From Amycolatopsis granulosa (lineage in GTDB: Bacteria; Actinomycetota; Actinomycetes; Mycobacteriales; Pseudonocardiaceae): a stretch of 64,000 nt of DNA. Under the pieces are notes generated by a model. The model searched no databases, was not told where the DNA came from, and saw only the letters and a list, made by a program, of their open reading frames with translations. The DNA lies in NCBI RefSeq assembly GCF_011758745.1, contig NZ_JAANOV010000001.1:1054001-1118000 (forward strand), written 5' to 3'. Both the position numbers and the translations under genes were made by a program. This document shows, one piece after another, positions 19,938 to 27,634 of this stretch. How positions within the stretch are numbered: position 1 is the first letter of the stretch; the number at the start of each line of letters is the position of its first letter.

Positions 19938-21345
19938 GGGACCACTCGTGCAGTTCGACGCCGAGCAGACCGGCCGCGGCACGCAGCTCGGCACGGCGGT
20001 CACCCGGGATGGCGTGGATGTGGTTGGCCCCGAACTCGGACAGGAACTTCTCCGCCGGCACGTCCAGGCGCGCCCACGCGTGCGGCCATTCCGGCGTGGA
20101 CTGCCGCATCAGCGCTTCGTTGGTCTCGTCGTCGTAGTTCTCGAACTCGCCCAGCATCAGCTGCAGACGGTACTCCCCCGCCCGCCGGGTGAGCCGCCCC
20201 AGTGTCATCTGCCCGGGCGCGGCGATGTGCTGCACCGAGGCGCCACCGGCCGGGAAGAAGAACACCTCCGGGTAGAGGTGGACCTTCGCGAGGTTCACCG
20301 CCGGGTCGTCGCTGCGCGCGGCGAACCAGGTGGCGTGCTGGCCGGAGTTGCACAGGTCCCAGATGTCGCGGTCGGCGTGGTAGTGACGCACGTCGGCGAA
20401 CAGGACGGGAGTGCCGGAGATCCGGTGCATCAGCTGCATCGTGAGCGCCCCGTCCATGTCCGCCTCCGTGGCCGTGACGTGCACCGGTTTGGGGCCGTCC
20501 CAGTCGTAGGGGTCGTTGAGGAGCGCTTCGGTGACGTCCATCGTGGCGAAGTGCTCGGTCAGCTCGGGCTGGCCCTTGATCCCGGAGAAGTCCAGGTTGC
20601 GCTCGGCGATGATGTCGCGGATGGCGAGGTAGGAGCGGATCTGCCGCTCCAGCAGTTCCGGGGTGAGCTTGGAACCGTCGTAGTGCACCCCGGCGGCGTG
20701 GTCCTCGAGCCACCGGCGGGCCTTGGCGGCCTCACCCACGTCGGCCTTCTCGGCGCGCAGCACCAGCTCGTACTGGTCGATCTCCTCGACGTCGATGCCG
20801 AACCGCCGCATCCACTGGTCGGTGTTGGCCACCGCGGTGTTCATCCCCATCGGCCGGCCACCGAAGCGGCCGAAGGTCGACCCGCGCAGGGAAGCGACCG
20901 CGGCCGCGGCACGGGCGTGCGCGCCGATCCGCTCGGTCAGATCCGCGTCGTCCGGGGCGCCCCACAACCGCGTGTGCGCACGGCCGATCTGGTCCAGCGC
21001 GCCACCGGCGGCGAGCATGCCGACCAGGCCCGGTTCGGTGGGGTCGGTGCTCGCGACGAGGATCAGGGGGCTGCTGGTGGCGTCCGCGGCGAGCATCGTG
21101 AAGTGCGGGAAGCTCCACACCGCGTAGTAGAAGACGGTGACGTCCACCCCGGCCGCGGCGACCTCGCGGGCGACCGACGAGGCCAGCGTGTTGGTCGCGA
21201 TCAGGTCGGAGCCCGCCACCACGTCGTGCCCGGCCGCGGTGAGCGACCGTACGAGATCGTCCTGTTTGGACTGGATGAACCGGGCGTTGCGCGCGTGCAC
21301 GTGGTCACGCCCGTCGGAAATGCTGATCACGCCGATGCGGGCCAC
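19930..21345 (-). CDS. L-fucose/L-arabinose-type sugar isomerase
   Basis: A 471-residue cytoplasmic protein of the fucose/arabinose isomerase superfamily, which turns an aldose into a ketose with Mn2+. The start RIGVISISDGRDHVHARN, the middle GRFGGRPMGMNTAVANTDQW and the C-terminal region APGQMTLGRLTRRAGEYRLQ match the fold. It is first in an operon with the FGGY kinase. GGAGG lies 6 nt before the GTG start, and a 12-bp palindrome (21364-21375) lies 18 bp further upstream, next to the divergent LacI gene. Distant from both classic AraA and FucI, so the substrate may be an unusual pentose or 6-deoxyhexose. Confidence 0.82.
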   Translation of the reverse strand: MARIGVISISDGRDHVHARNARFIQSKQDDLVRSLTAAGHDVVAGSDLIATNTLASSVAREVAAAGVDVTVFYYAVWSFPHFTMLAADATSSPLILVASTDPTEPGLVGMLAAGGALDQIGRAHTRLWGAPDDADLTERIGAHARAAAAVASLRGSTFGRFGGRPMGMNTAVANTDQWMRRFGIDVEEIDQYELVLRAEKADVGEAAKARRWLEDHAAGVHYDGSKLTPELLERQIRSYLAIRDIIAERNLDFSGIKGQPELTEHFATMDVTEALLNDPYDWDGPKPVHVTATEADMDGALTMQLMHRISGTPVLFADVRHYHADRDIWDLCNSGQHATWFAARSDDPAVNLAKVHLYPEVFFFPAGGASVQHIAAPGQMTLGRLTRRAGEYRLQLMLGEFENYDDETNEALMRQSTPEWPHAWARLDVPAEKFLSEFGANHIHAIPGDRRAELRAAAGLLGVELHEWSRG

Positions 21346-21363
21346 CGCTGCCTCCTCGGGCGG

Positions 21364-21375
21364 GTAATCGATTAC
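21364..21375. promoter_or_regulatory. LacI operator before the isomerase gene
   Basis: GTAATCGATTAC is a perfect 12-bp palindrome in the divergent space between the isomerase and LacI genes. A near copy lies before the importer ATPase gene at 26212-26223. A central CG is typical of LacI-family sites. Confidence 0.8.
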
Positions 21376-21457
21376 TCACGACGCTATTCTGGACCCCGGG
21401 CGGTGTCAATAGCGGCCCGGAGCCCGCGTGAGCGGCACGGAAGACGGGAGGTCGCGG

Positions 21458-22438
21458 GTGGCGACCATCAGCGACGTGGCCCACCACGCGGGCGTGTCGA
21501 CGGCCACGGTGTCCCGCGCGCTGAACGGCGTGTCCACAGTGGATCCGGTGCTGGTCGCGCGGGTGCGCGCGGCGGCCGAGGAGCTCGGCTACCGGCCCAA
21601 CGGGCTCGCGCGGAACCTGCGCCGCCAGGAGACCGCCGTCCTCGCACTGGTCATCTCCGACGTGGAGAACCCGTTCTTCACCGCGATCGCGCGGGGCGTC
21701 GAGGACGTGGCGCAGACGGCCGGCTACTCCGTGGTGCTCTGCAACTCCGATGAGAACGCGGAGAAGGAACGCCGCTACATCGACGTGGCGCTGCAGGAGC
21801 GGGTGGCCGGGGTGGTCATCTCGCCGACCGACGAGTGGGCCGGGGTGGAGATGCTGCTGCGGCGCGGCACCCCGGTGGTCGCGGTGGACCGGCCGCTGCG
21901 GGCGGGCACCGGCGATCAGGTGCTGGTGGACTCGCGCGCCGCCGCCCGCGCCGCGACGGAGCACCTGATCGCGGCGGGCTACCGGCGGGTCGGGTGCGTG
22001 ACGGGGCCGGCAGGTGTGCGCACGGCCGACGACCGGCTCGCCGGATACCGGGCCGCGCTCGGGCGCCGCAAACGGCGGGAACGGCGGGCGGAGTACCGCG
22101 CGGCCGGCGGTGCGGCGGCGACGCGCGAGCTGCTGGCCGGGGCCGAGCCGCCGGACGCGTTGCTGGTCGCCAACAGCGCCATGGCGATCGGGGTGCTGGA
22201 GACCTTGCGGGCCGAGGGGTTGCGGCTGGGGCGCGACGTGGGCGTGGTGGCGTTCGACGACGTCCCGTGGGCGACGCTCATCGACCCGCCGCTGACCGTG
22301 GTGGCGCAACCGGCCTACGAGATCGGCGCCGAGGCCGCGCGGCTGCTGCTGGCCCGCATCGCCGACGGCACCCTGCCCCCGACAGCCACGACGCTGGAGG
22401 CGCAGCTCATCGAGCGGGGCTCGAGCCACCGCGCCTGA
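21458..22438 (+). CDS. LacI family transcriptional repressor
   Basis: A 326-residue LacI/GalR regulator. The helix-turn-helix is ATISDVAHHAGVSTATVSRA, with hinge ELGYRPNGLARNLR; the sugar-binding core follows with LVISDVENPFF, VVAVDRP and VGVVAFDDVPW. GTG 21458 is chosen because GGGAGG (21446-21451) lies 6 nt upstream; GTG 21428 is possible. It is divergent from the isomerase-kinase operon, with the palindrome GTAATCGATTAC between, and a near-identical site precedes the importer operon, so it likely represses all of these until the sugar appears. Confidence 0.93.
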   Translation: MATISDVAHHAGVSTATVSRALNGVSTVDPVLVARVRAAAEELGYRPNGLARNLRRQETAVLALVISDVENPFFTAIARGVEDVAQTAGYSVVLCNSDENAEKERRYIDVALQERVAGVVISPTDEWAGVEMLLRRGTPVVAVDRPLRAGTGDQVLVDSRAAARAATEHLIAAGYRRVGCVTGPAGVRTADDRLAGYRAALGRRKRRERRAEYRAAGGAAATRELLAGAEPPDALLVANSAMAIGVLETLRAEGLRLGRDVGVVAFDDVPWATLIDPPLTVVAQPAYEIGAEAARLLLARIADGTLPPTATTLEAQLIERGSSHRA

Positions 22439-22489
22439 CGGCGGTTCGCCTTCGCGCGCGCACCCGGAAGGCCAGCGCGACCCAGGTGT

Positions 22490-22573
22490 GGCGAACACGG
22501 CGACCGCACCGGCCAACACGGCGGCCGGGGCGGCGAACACGGCGGCTGGGGCGGCCAATACCGGTGAGCGGCG
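22490..22573. repeat. Four 21-bp tandem repeats
   Basis: Units begin at 22490, 22511, 22532 and 22553, exactly 21 bp apart, with the pattern GGC(G/C)AACACGGCGGCC followed by a G-rich tail; the last unit is diverged. They fill the convergent space between the LacI and substrate-binding protein genes. The same unit recurs at 50475-50537. Confidence 0.85.
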
Positions 22574-22593
22574 CGTGCGGGGGGTGCGGGGAG

Positions 22594-23586
22594 TCAGGAG
22601 CCGGTGTTCAGCTCCGCGTAGGTGGCGGCCGCGTTCTCCTTGGTCACCAGCCTGGTCGGCAGCGTCTGGGTCTTGGGCACCTGCCCGCAGTCCAGCAGGA
22701 TGCGCTTCGCCGTGTCGACGGCTTCCCGGCCGCCCGTGGGGTAAACGAACGTCGCCGACAGCCGGCCCGCCTCCACCGCCTTCAGCCCGCCGGATTCGAT
22801 CGGCAGCCCGTCGATCCCGGTGATCGGCAGGTCGGGCCGGCCGGCGTTCTGCGCCGCGATCCGCGCGCCCTCCCCCATCGGGTCGTTCTGCGAGTAGATC
22901 CCCTGGATGTCGGGGTGGGCCTGGAGGATCGCGTCGGCCTGCTGCTGTCCCTTGTCGCGCAGCCAGTCGGCATCCTGGGCCGCCACGATCTCGATCTTCG
23001 AGCCGTCGATGCCCTGCATGAACCCGTCGTGCCGTTCCCGCGCCGGGGTGGACCCGGCCAGCCCGCGCAGTTCGGCGATCTTCCCGCCGTGCGGCAGCAA
23101 CACGTTCTTGAAGTACTCGCCGGCCTGCCTGCCGATGCCGGTGTTGTCCGCGCCGATGAACGAGGTGTAGGCGTCCCCGTCGACCTTGCGGTCCAGCACC
23201 AGCACCGGGATGCCCTTGTCGAAGGCGCGTTTCACCGGCGCGGTCAGCGGGGTCGCCTCGTTCGGGCTGATGATGAGCAGGTCGATCTGCTGGGTGAGGA
23301 ACGTGTCCACCTGCTCGACCTGCTTGGAGTTGTCCTGCGCGGCGTCGGCGAAGTCGACGGCGAACTGCGGCACCGCCGCGACGGCCGACCGGATGTCGTC
23401 GTTCATCCGCTGCCGGTAGGGTTCGGCGACGTTGGCCTGGCTCATCCCGATCGTGTACTTCCCGTCGGCACCGCACTTCGCCGGCGCGCCGTGGCCGCCG
23501 CCGGCGCCGGCGTTCTCGTGCGTGGTGCCGCAGGCGGCGAGCAGCAGGCACACACCCGCCGCGGCCATGGCCCGGGACTTCTTCAT
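22594..23586 (-). CDS. Sugar ABC transporter substrate-binding lipoprotein
   Basis: A 330-residue periplasmic-binding-fold lipoprotein of the ribose/autoinducer-2 type. The signal peptide ends in the lipobox LLLAACG (Cys19), so it is anchored outside the membrane. The domain contains YTIGMSQANVAEPYRQRMND, DLLIISPNEATPLTAPVK, FIGADNTGIGRQAGEYFK and ITGIDGLPIESGG. GAGGGA precedes the ATG. It is third in the importer operon, 15 nt after the permease gene. With the neighbouring isomerase and kinase it would deliver the sugar those enzymes use. Confidence 0.93.
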   Translation of the reverse strand: MKKSRAMAAAGVCLLLAACGTTHENAGAGGGHGAPAKCGADGKYTIGMSQANVAEPYRQRMNDDIRSAVAAVPQFAVDFADAAQDNSKQVEQVDTFLTQQIDLLIISPNEATPLTAPVKRAFDKGIPVLVLDRKVDGDAYTSFIGADNTGIGRQAGEYFKNVLLPHGGKIAELRGLAGSTPARERHDGFMQGIDGSKIEIVAAQDADWLRDKGQQQADAILQAHPDIQGIYSQNDPMGEGARIAAQNAGRPDLPITGIDGLPIESGGLKAVEAGRLSATFVYPTGGREAVDTAKRILLDCGQVPKTQTLPTRLVTKENAAATYAELNTGS

Positions 23587-23601
23587 GCGCTTTCCCTCTC
23601 G

Positions 23602-24633
23602 TCAGGCAACCGATGCCGGGCGCAGGCGCTGCAACCCCGCGGCGAGCACGATGACCAGGCCGATGACGAGCAACTGGACGTTGGAGTCCACGTTGTTCAG
23701 GGCCAGGATGTTGCGCAGCACGCCCACCAGCAGTGCACCGGCGACCGTGCCGACGACCGAGCCGCGCCCGCCCATCAGGCTCGTGCCGCCGATGACCACG
23801 GCGGCGATGGCGTCCAGTTCGTACATCGCGCCGTCGTTGGGGCCGCCGAAGTTCAGCTGCCCGGCGTGCACGATCCCGGCCAGCGCGGCCAGCAGCCCGC
23901 ACAGTCCGAACACGACGATCTTGACCCGCTTCACCGGCACCCCGGACAGGCGCGCAGCCTTCTCGTTGCCGCCGATCGCGTAGACGTGCCGGGAGAACGC
24001 GCTGACCCGCAGCAGCACCACGGCCAGCGCCGCGACCACTCCGAAGATCAGCGCGGGGATCGGCACCAGCCCGTCGAACGTGCGCTCCCCCAGCAGCGAG
24101 AACGTCACCGGTGCCTGCCCGGGCCGGTCGCCGTAGGTGATCGACACGCCCTGCCCGCCGGACCAGATGCGCGCGAGCCCGCGGGCGATCTGCATGCCGG
24201 CGAGCGTGACGACGAACGCCTGGATGCCGAACGACGTGATCGCGATCCCCTGCAGCAGCCCGAATCCCAGGCCGATCGCCAGCACCGCGAGCACGGCGGG
24301 CACCAGGCCGAGGTCGTTCCCGGTCAGCAGCACCGCCGAACCGACACTGGCCAGGCCGAGCACCGAGCCGACGGACAGGTCGATGCCGCCGATGAGGATG
24401 ACGAGCGTCATCCCGACCGCGAGGATCCCGATCTCCGACATCGAGCGGACGACGTTGAACAGGTTGCCCGAATCCAGGAACACGAGCTCGCCGTTCTTGC
24501 TCGGCGAGTACACCACCGCCGCGGCGAACACCAGCACCAGGCCGAACAGGCTCTGGAATCGGAACAGCGTCGCCAGCACACCGCCGCCGGGACGCCCGGA
24601 CCCGGGCAGCGCGGCCACCTTGGCCTGGGTCAT
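23602..24633 (-). CDS. Sugar ABC transporter permease (RbsC-like)
   Basis: A 343-residue membrane permease of the ribose-type importer family with about ten hydrophobic segments. Signatures: VGMTLVILIGGIDLSVGSVL, the coupling region NEKAARLSGVPVKRVKI, and VIGGTSLMGGRGSVVGTVAGAL. ATG 24633 overlaps the ATPase stop as ATGA, so the two are translationally coupled. It pairs as a homodimer with the duplicated ATPase and takes sugar from the lipoprotein encoded next. Confidence 0.93.
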   Translation of the reverse strand: MTQAKVAALPGSGRPGGGVLATLFRFQSLFGLVLVFAAAVVYSPSKNGELVFLDSGNLFNVVRSMSEIGILAVGMTLVILIGGIDLSVGSVLGLASVGSAVLLTGNDLGLVPAVLAVLAIGLGFGLLQGIAITSFGIQAFVVTLAGMQIARGLARIWSGGQGVSITYGDRPGQAPVTFSLLGERTFDGLVPIPALIFGVVAALAVVLLRVSAFSRHVYAIGGNEKAARLSGVPVKRVKIVVFGLCGLLAALAGIVHAGQLNFGGPNDGAMYELDAIAAVVIGGTSLMGGRGSVVGTVAGALLVGVLRNILALNNVDSNVQLLVIGLVIVLAAGLQRLRPASVA

Positions 24634-26204
24634 GACGTCCCTTCCGCCACCAGGTCCTCGACGGCCCCCTCGCCCATCGAGAACGCCAGCAGCTCCGCTT
24701 CGCTGGTGTTCGCCGCGTCCAGTTCCCGCACGCTGCGCCCGTCCCGCAGCACGACGACGCGATGGCACACGCCGATCAGTTCGGCCGGTTCCGACGACGC
24801 GAGCAGCACCCCCACGCCCCGGTCCGCCGCTTCCCCGAGCAGCCGGTAGATCTCGGCCTTCGCGCCGACGTCGACGCCACGGGTCGGCTCGTCCAGCAAC
24901 AGCAGCGCGGGATCGGTGAGCAGGCCGCGTCCCAGCACGACCTTTTGCTGGTTGCCACCGGACAACGACCCGGCCGGGTCGCGCAGCGAACCGAGCTTTA
25001 CGCCGAGCCGCTCGACGATCTCCTTCGCCGCGCCGCGTTCCCGCCGGCGGGACACCACCCCGGCCCGTGCGATCCGGTCCACGACGGACAGCACGGTGTT
25101 GGCCAGCACCGAGTGCTCCAGCGCCAGTCCGGCGACGCGGCGGTCCTCCGGCACGAACGCCAGCCCGAGCCGCAGCGCGCCGCGCGGGCTGCGCGGCCGG
25201 ATCTCCTTTCCCCGCAACAGCATCCGCCCGGCGAAGCGTCCGCCGACGCCGTAGATCGTCTCGAGCAGTTCGGTCCGCCCGGACCCGAGCAGGCCGGCCA
25301 CGCCGACGATCTCGCCGCGTCCCACGGTCAGGCTGATGCCGGCCGGGTCGCGCCGGCCCGGCCGCCGCGACGGCACCACGAGGTCCTCGACCCGGAGCAG
25401 CTCCTCCCCCGCGCCCGCACCGCCACCGGTGCGGAACACCGATTCGACCGGCCTGCCGACCATCGCCTCGGACGCCTGGCGCGCGGTCAGCGCCCGGGCG
25501 TCGAACTCGGCGACGACCTCACCGTTGCGCAACACGGTCGCCCGGTCGGCGACGCGGCCGATCTCGTCCATCCGGTGCGAGATGTAGACGATGCCGGCAC
25601 CGCCGCCGCGCAGCTGCGCGATGACCGCGAACAGCCGGTCGATCTCGGGCGCGGACAGCGCCGAGGTCGGCTCGTCCATGACGAGGATCCGCGCGTCCAG
25701 GGACAGCGCCTTGGCGATGGTGACCAGCTGCTGCTCACCGGTGCGCAGCTGCTCCACGGGCCGCCGCGGGTCGAGCGCGATCCCGATGCGGTCGAGCAGT
25801 GCCACGGTGTCCCGCCGCATCCGGCGACGGTCCACCGTGCCGAGGCGGGTGCGTGGTTCCCGGCCGAGGAACACGTTCTCCGCCACCGGCAAGGCCGGGA
25901 CGAGATCGAGTTCCTGGTGGATCATCGCGACCCCGGCGCGCTGCGCGTCGGCGGGACCGGCGAACCGGGCGGGCGCGCCGCCGACGCGGATCTCGCCCCG
26001 GTACCCGCCGACCTCGCCGGCGAGCACCTTCATCAGGGTGGACTTGCCCGCGCCGTTCTCCCCGAGCAGCGCGTGCACCTCGCCGGCGCGGACGGTGAAA
26101 TCGACACCGCGCACCGCGTGGATCCCGCCGTAGGACTTGCTCACCCCGGCGAGCTCGACCAGCGGCGGCCGCGCCTCCGCGTCCAATCTCGTCCCCCTCG
26201 CCAC
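24630..26204 (-). CDS. Sugar ABC transporter ATPase, two domains (RbsA-like)
   Basis: A 524-residue protein with two ABC ATPase domains, as in RbsA/MglA. The first has Walker A GENGAGKSTLMKVLAGE and Walker B ILVMDEPTSALS; the second has signature SLSGGNQQKVVLGRGL and LLLLDEPTRGVDVG. As usual for the family, the second P-loop is degenerate (VAGLLGSGRTELLE). GTG 26204 is taken as the start; TTG 26186 with AGGGG upstream is possible. A LacI-type operator (26212-26223) sits only 7 bp before the GTG, so repression would block this operon directly. Confidence 0.92.
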   Translation of the reverse strand: MARGTRLDAEARPPLVELAGVSKSYGGIHAVRGVDFTVRAGEVHALLGENGAGKSTLMKVLAGEVGGYRGEIRVGGAPARFAGPADAQRAGVAMIHQELDLVPALPVAENVFLGREPRTRLGTVDRRRMRRDTVALLDRIGIALDPRRPVEQLRTGEQQLVTIAKALSLDARILVMDEPTSALSAPEIDRLFAVIAQLRGGGAGIVYISHRMDEIGRVADRATVLRNGEVVAEFDARALTARQASEAMVGRPVESVFRTGGGAGAGEELLRVEDLVVPSRRPGRRDPAGISLTVGRGEIVGVAGLLGSGRTELLETIYGVGGRFAGRMLLRGKEIRPRSPRGALRLGLAFVPEDRRVAGLALEHSVLANTVLSVVDRIARAGVVSRRRERGAAKEIVERLGVKLGSLRDPAGSLSGGNQQKVVLGRGLLTDPALLLLDEPTRGVDVGAKAEIYRLLGEAADRGVGVLLASSEPAELIGVCHRVVVLRDGRSVRELDAANTSEAELLAFSMGEGAVEDLVAEGTS

Positions 26205-26211
26205 GCTGCGA

Positions 26212-26223
26212 GAAATCGATTAC
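26212..26223. promoter_or_regulatory. LacI operator before the importer operon
   Basis: GAAATCGATTAC matches the palindrome GTAATCGATTAC at 21364 in 11 of 12 positions. It lies immediately upstream of the importer ATPase start, tying the importer to the same LacI repressor 4.8 kb away. Confidence 0.75.
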
Positions 26224-26337
26224 CCGGCCGAACTTAGGGTGACCGGCGACACATGTCAAGAGTGGACGAGGTACCGTCCACTCCGGTCGGTTTCCCCCGG
26301 CGCGCACGAATCCGCACGCCGGGCTATGCTCGGGCGC

Positions 26338-26922
26338 ATGACGGTCGCGCTGGAGAACGTCCTCGCCAAGGCCGGTCTCCGGATCGACGCCGAGGACTTC
26401 CTGTCGCTGGTCGAGGACGCCGCCCGCCGGCTGTCCCCGCCGCACCCGGATCCGGCGTCGTTCTTCGGCGCGAGCCAGCGCGCCGCACTCACCGCGGCCG
26501 GGCTCGACCTCTCACCCCGCCGGGACGACGAGGCCGACGGCCGCGCCGCGTCCGTCGCCGCGCACGCGGTGCTGGCCGAGTCCGCCCTCACGGTCACCGA
26601 AGCCGCGCAGCGGCTCGACGTGGACCCGAGCCGGATCCGGCACCGGCTCGCCGAGCGGCGCCTGACCGGCTGGAAGGACCAGGGCGGATGGCGGCTGCCG
26701 TTGTGGCAGTTCGGCGAGCGTGAGCCGCTGCCGGGCCTGGACCTGGTCCTCGCCGCCGTGCCCGACGACCAGCCGGCGCTGGTCGTGGCCGCGTTCATGA
26801 ACAGCACCCAGCCGGACCTGGAGATCGGCGGACATCCGGTGACCCCACGCCAGTGGCTGCTCGCCGGGGGCGACCCCGCGCCGGTCGCCGCGCTCGCCGC
26901 CACCCTCGGCACCCCGTTCTGA
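26338..26922 (+). CDS. Putative antitoxin of a RES-type toxin pair
   Basis: A 194-residue protein with a helix-turn-helix-like segment (SALTVTEAAQRLDVDPSRIR, then a wing GWKDQGGWRLPLWQF) and a C-terminal region (HPVTPRQWLLAGGDPAPV) resembling the toxin-binding end of MbcA/Xre-type antitoxins. It precedes the RES-domain gene by 18 nt, the normal antitoxin-first order. TATGCT (26325-26330) ends 7 nt before the ATG, suggesting a leaderless transcript. It is longer than MbcA (about 113 residues), with an extra N-terminal 80 residues of unknown role. The pairing is inferred from order and resemblance. Confidence 0.75.
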   Translation: MTVALENVLAKAGLRIDAEDFLSLVEDAARRLSPPHPDPASFFGASQRAALTAAGLDLSPRRDDEADGRAASVAAHAVLAESALTVTEAAQRLDVDPSRIRHRLAERRLTGWKDQGGWRLPLWQFGEREPLPGLDLVLAAVPDDQPALVVAAFMNSTQPDLEIGGHPVTPRQWLLAGGDPAPVAALAATLGTPF

Positions 26923-26940
26923 GGGCCGCAGCACCAGCTC

Positions 26941-27597
26941 ATGGCACGTCTTCCCCTGCCGCCCGCGCGGGCCGAACTGGTCGCCGCGCTGCGCGCGGAA
27001 ACCGACCTCGTCACCGTGCCGCCCACCCAGCGGCTGGTCCGGATCTTCAGCACCGGCGGCACCCACCCGCAGCAGTGGAACACGTTCCGCTACACCGGCC
27101 CGCTGCCGCACGGGCGGTTCGACCCCCAGCCACCGGGTCGCGACGGTGGCCCGGTCACCGATTCCGGCCACGGGGTGCTGTACTTCGGGCTCACCGTGCG
27201 GACGAGCGTGGCCGAGGTGTTCCAGACGACGTCGCTGGTCGACCGCAAGACGCGCGTCCCGCGGCTGGTCGTGGTGCGGCCGGGACGGCCGCTGCGGCTG
27301 CTCGACCTGACCGGTCTGTGGCCCACCCGGGTCGGCGCCTCCCAGGAGATCTCCAGCGGGCCGAAGAAGATCACACAGGCGTGGGCGCGGGCGATCCGCA
27401 CGGCGTTCGACGGCCTCGACGGGCTGTGGTACCGCTCGTCGATGGACGGCGGATCGCCCGCGCTGTGCCTGTGGGACCCACCGGCCGGGGACGCGCTCCC
27501 GCTGGCGCCGGACATCCTGCTGCCGCTGGACCACCCCGGGCTGGACGTGCCGCTGGCACGCGTGTGCGAGGAGCTCAACTACGTGCTGCTGAACTGA
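26941..27597 (+). CDS. RES-domain protein, probable NAD+-degrading toxin
   Basis: A 218-residue RES-domain protein. The family is named for conserved Arg, Glu and Ser; the Arg is in TQRLVRIFS, a Tyr in VLYFGLTVRTSV and the Glu in VAEVFQTTS. MbcT of Mycobacterium tuberculosis, a member, destroys NAD+ and kills the cell unless bound by its antitoxin. Length and order after a helix-turn-helix gene fit such a module. No Shine-Dalgarno is seen before the ATG, so translation may depend on the upstream gene. A strong hairpin follows the stop. Confidence 0.82.
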   Translation: MARLPLPPARAELVAALRAETDLVTVPPTQRLVRIFSTGGTHPQQWNTFRYTGPLPHGRFDPQPPGRDGGPVTDSGHGVLYFGLTVRTSVAEVFQTTSLVDRKTRVPRLVVVRPGRPLRLLDLTGLWPTRVGASQEISSGPKKITQAWARAIRTAFDGLDGLWYRSSMDGGSPALCLWDPPAGDALPLAPDILLPLDHPGLDVPLARVCEELNYVLLN

Positions 27598-27621
27598 CCC
27601 GCGGGCAGGCCCGCCCGCGGG
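27598..27621. terminator. Convergent terminator hairpin
   Basis: CCCGCGGGC (27598-27606) and GCCCGCGGG (27613-27621) make a 9-bp perfect stem with a 6-nt loop between the RES gene and the convergent S9 peptidase gene. No T tract, as is common in actinobacteria. Confidence 0.65.
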
Positions 27622-27634
27622 CCGGTTCGGCTCG

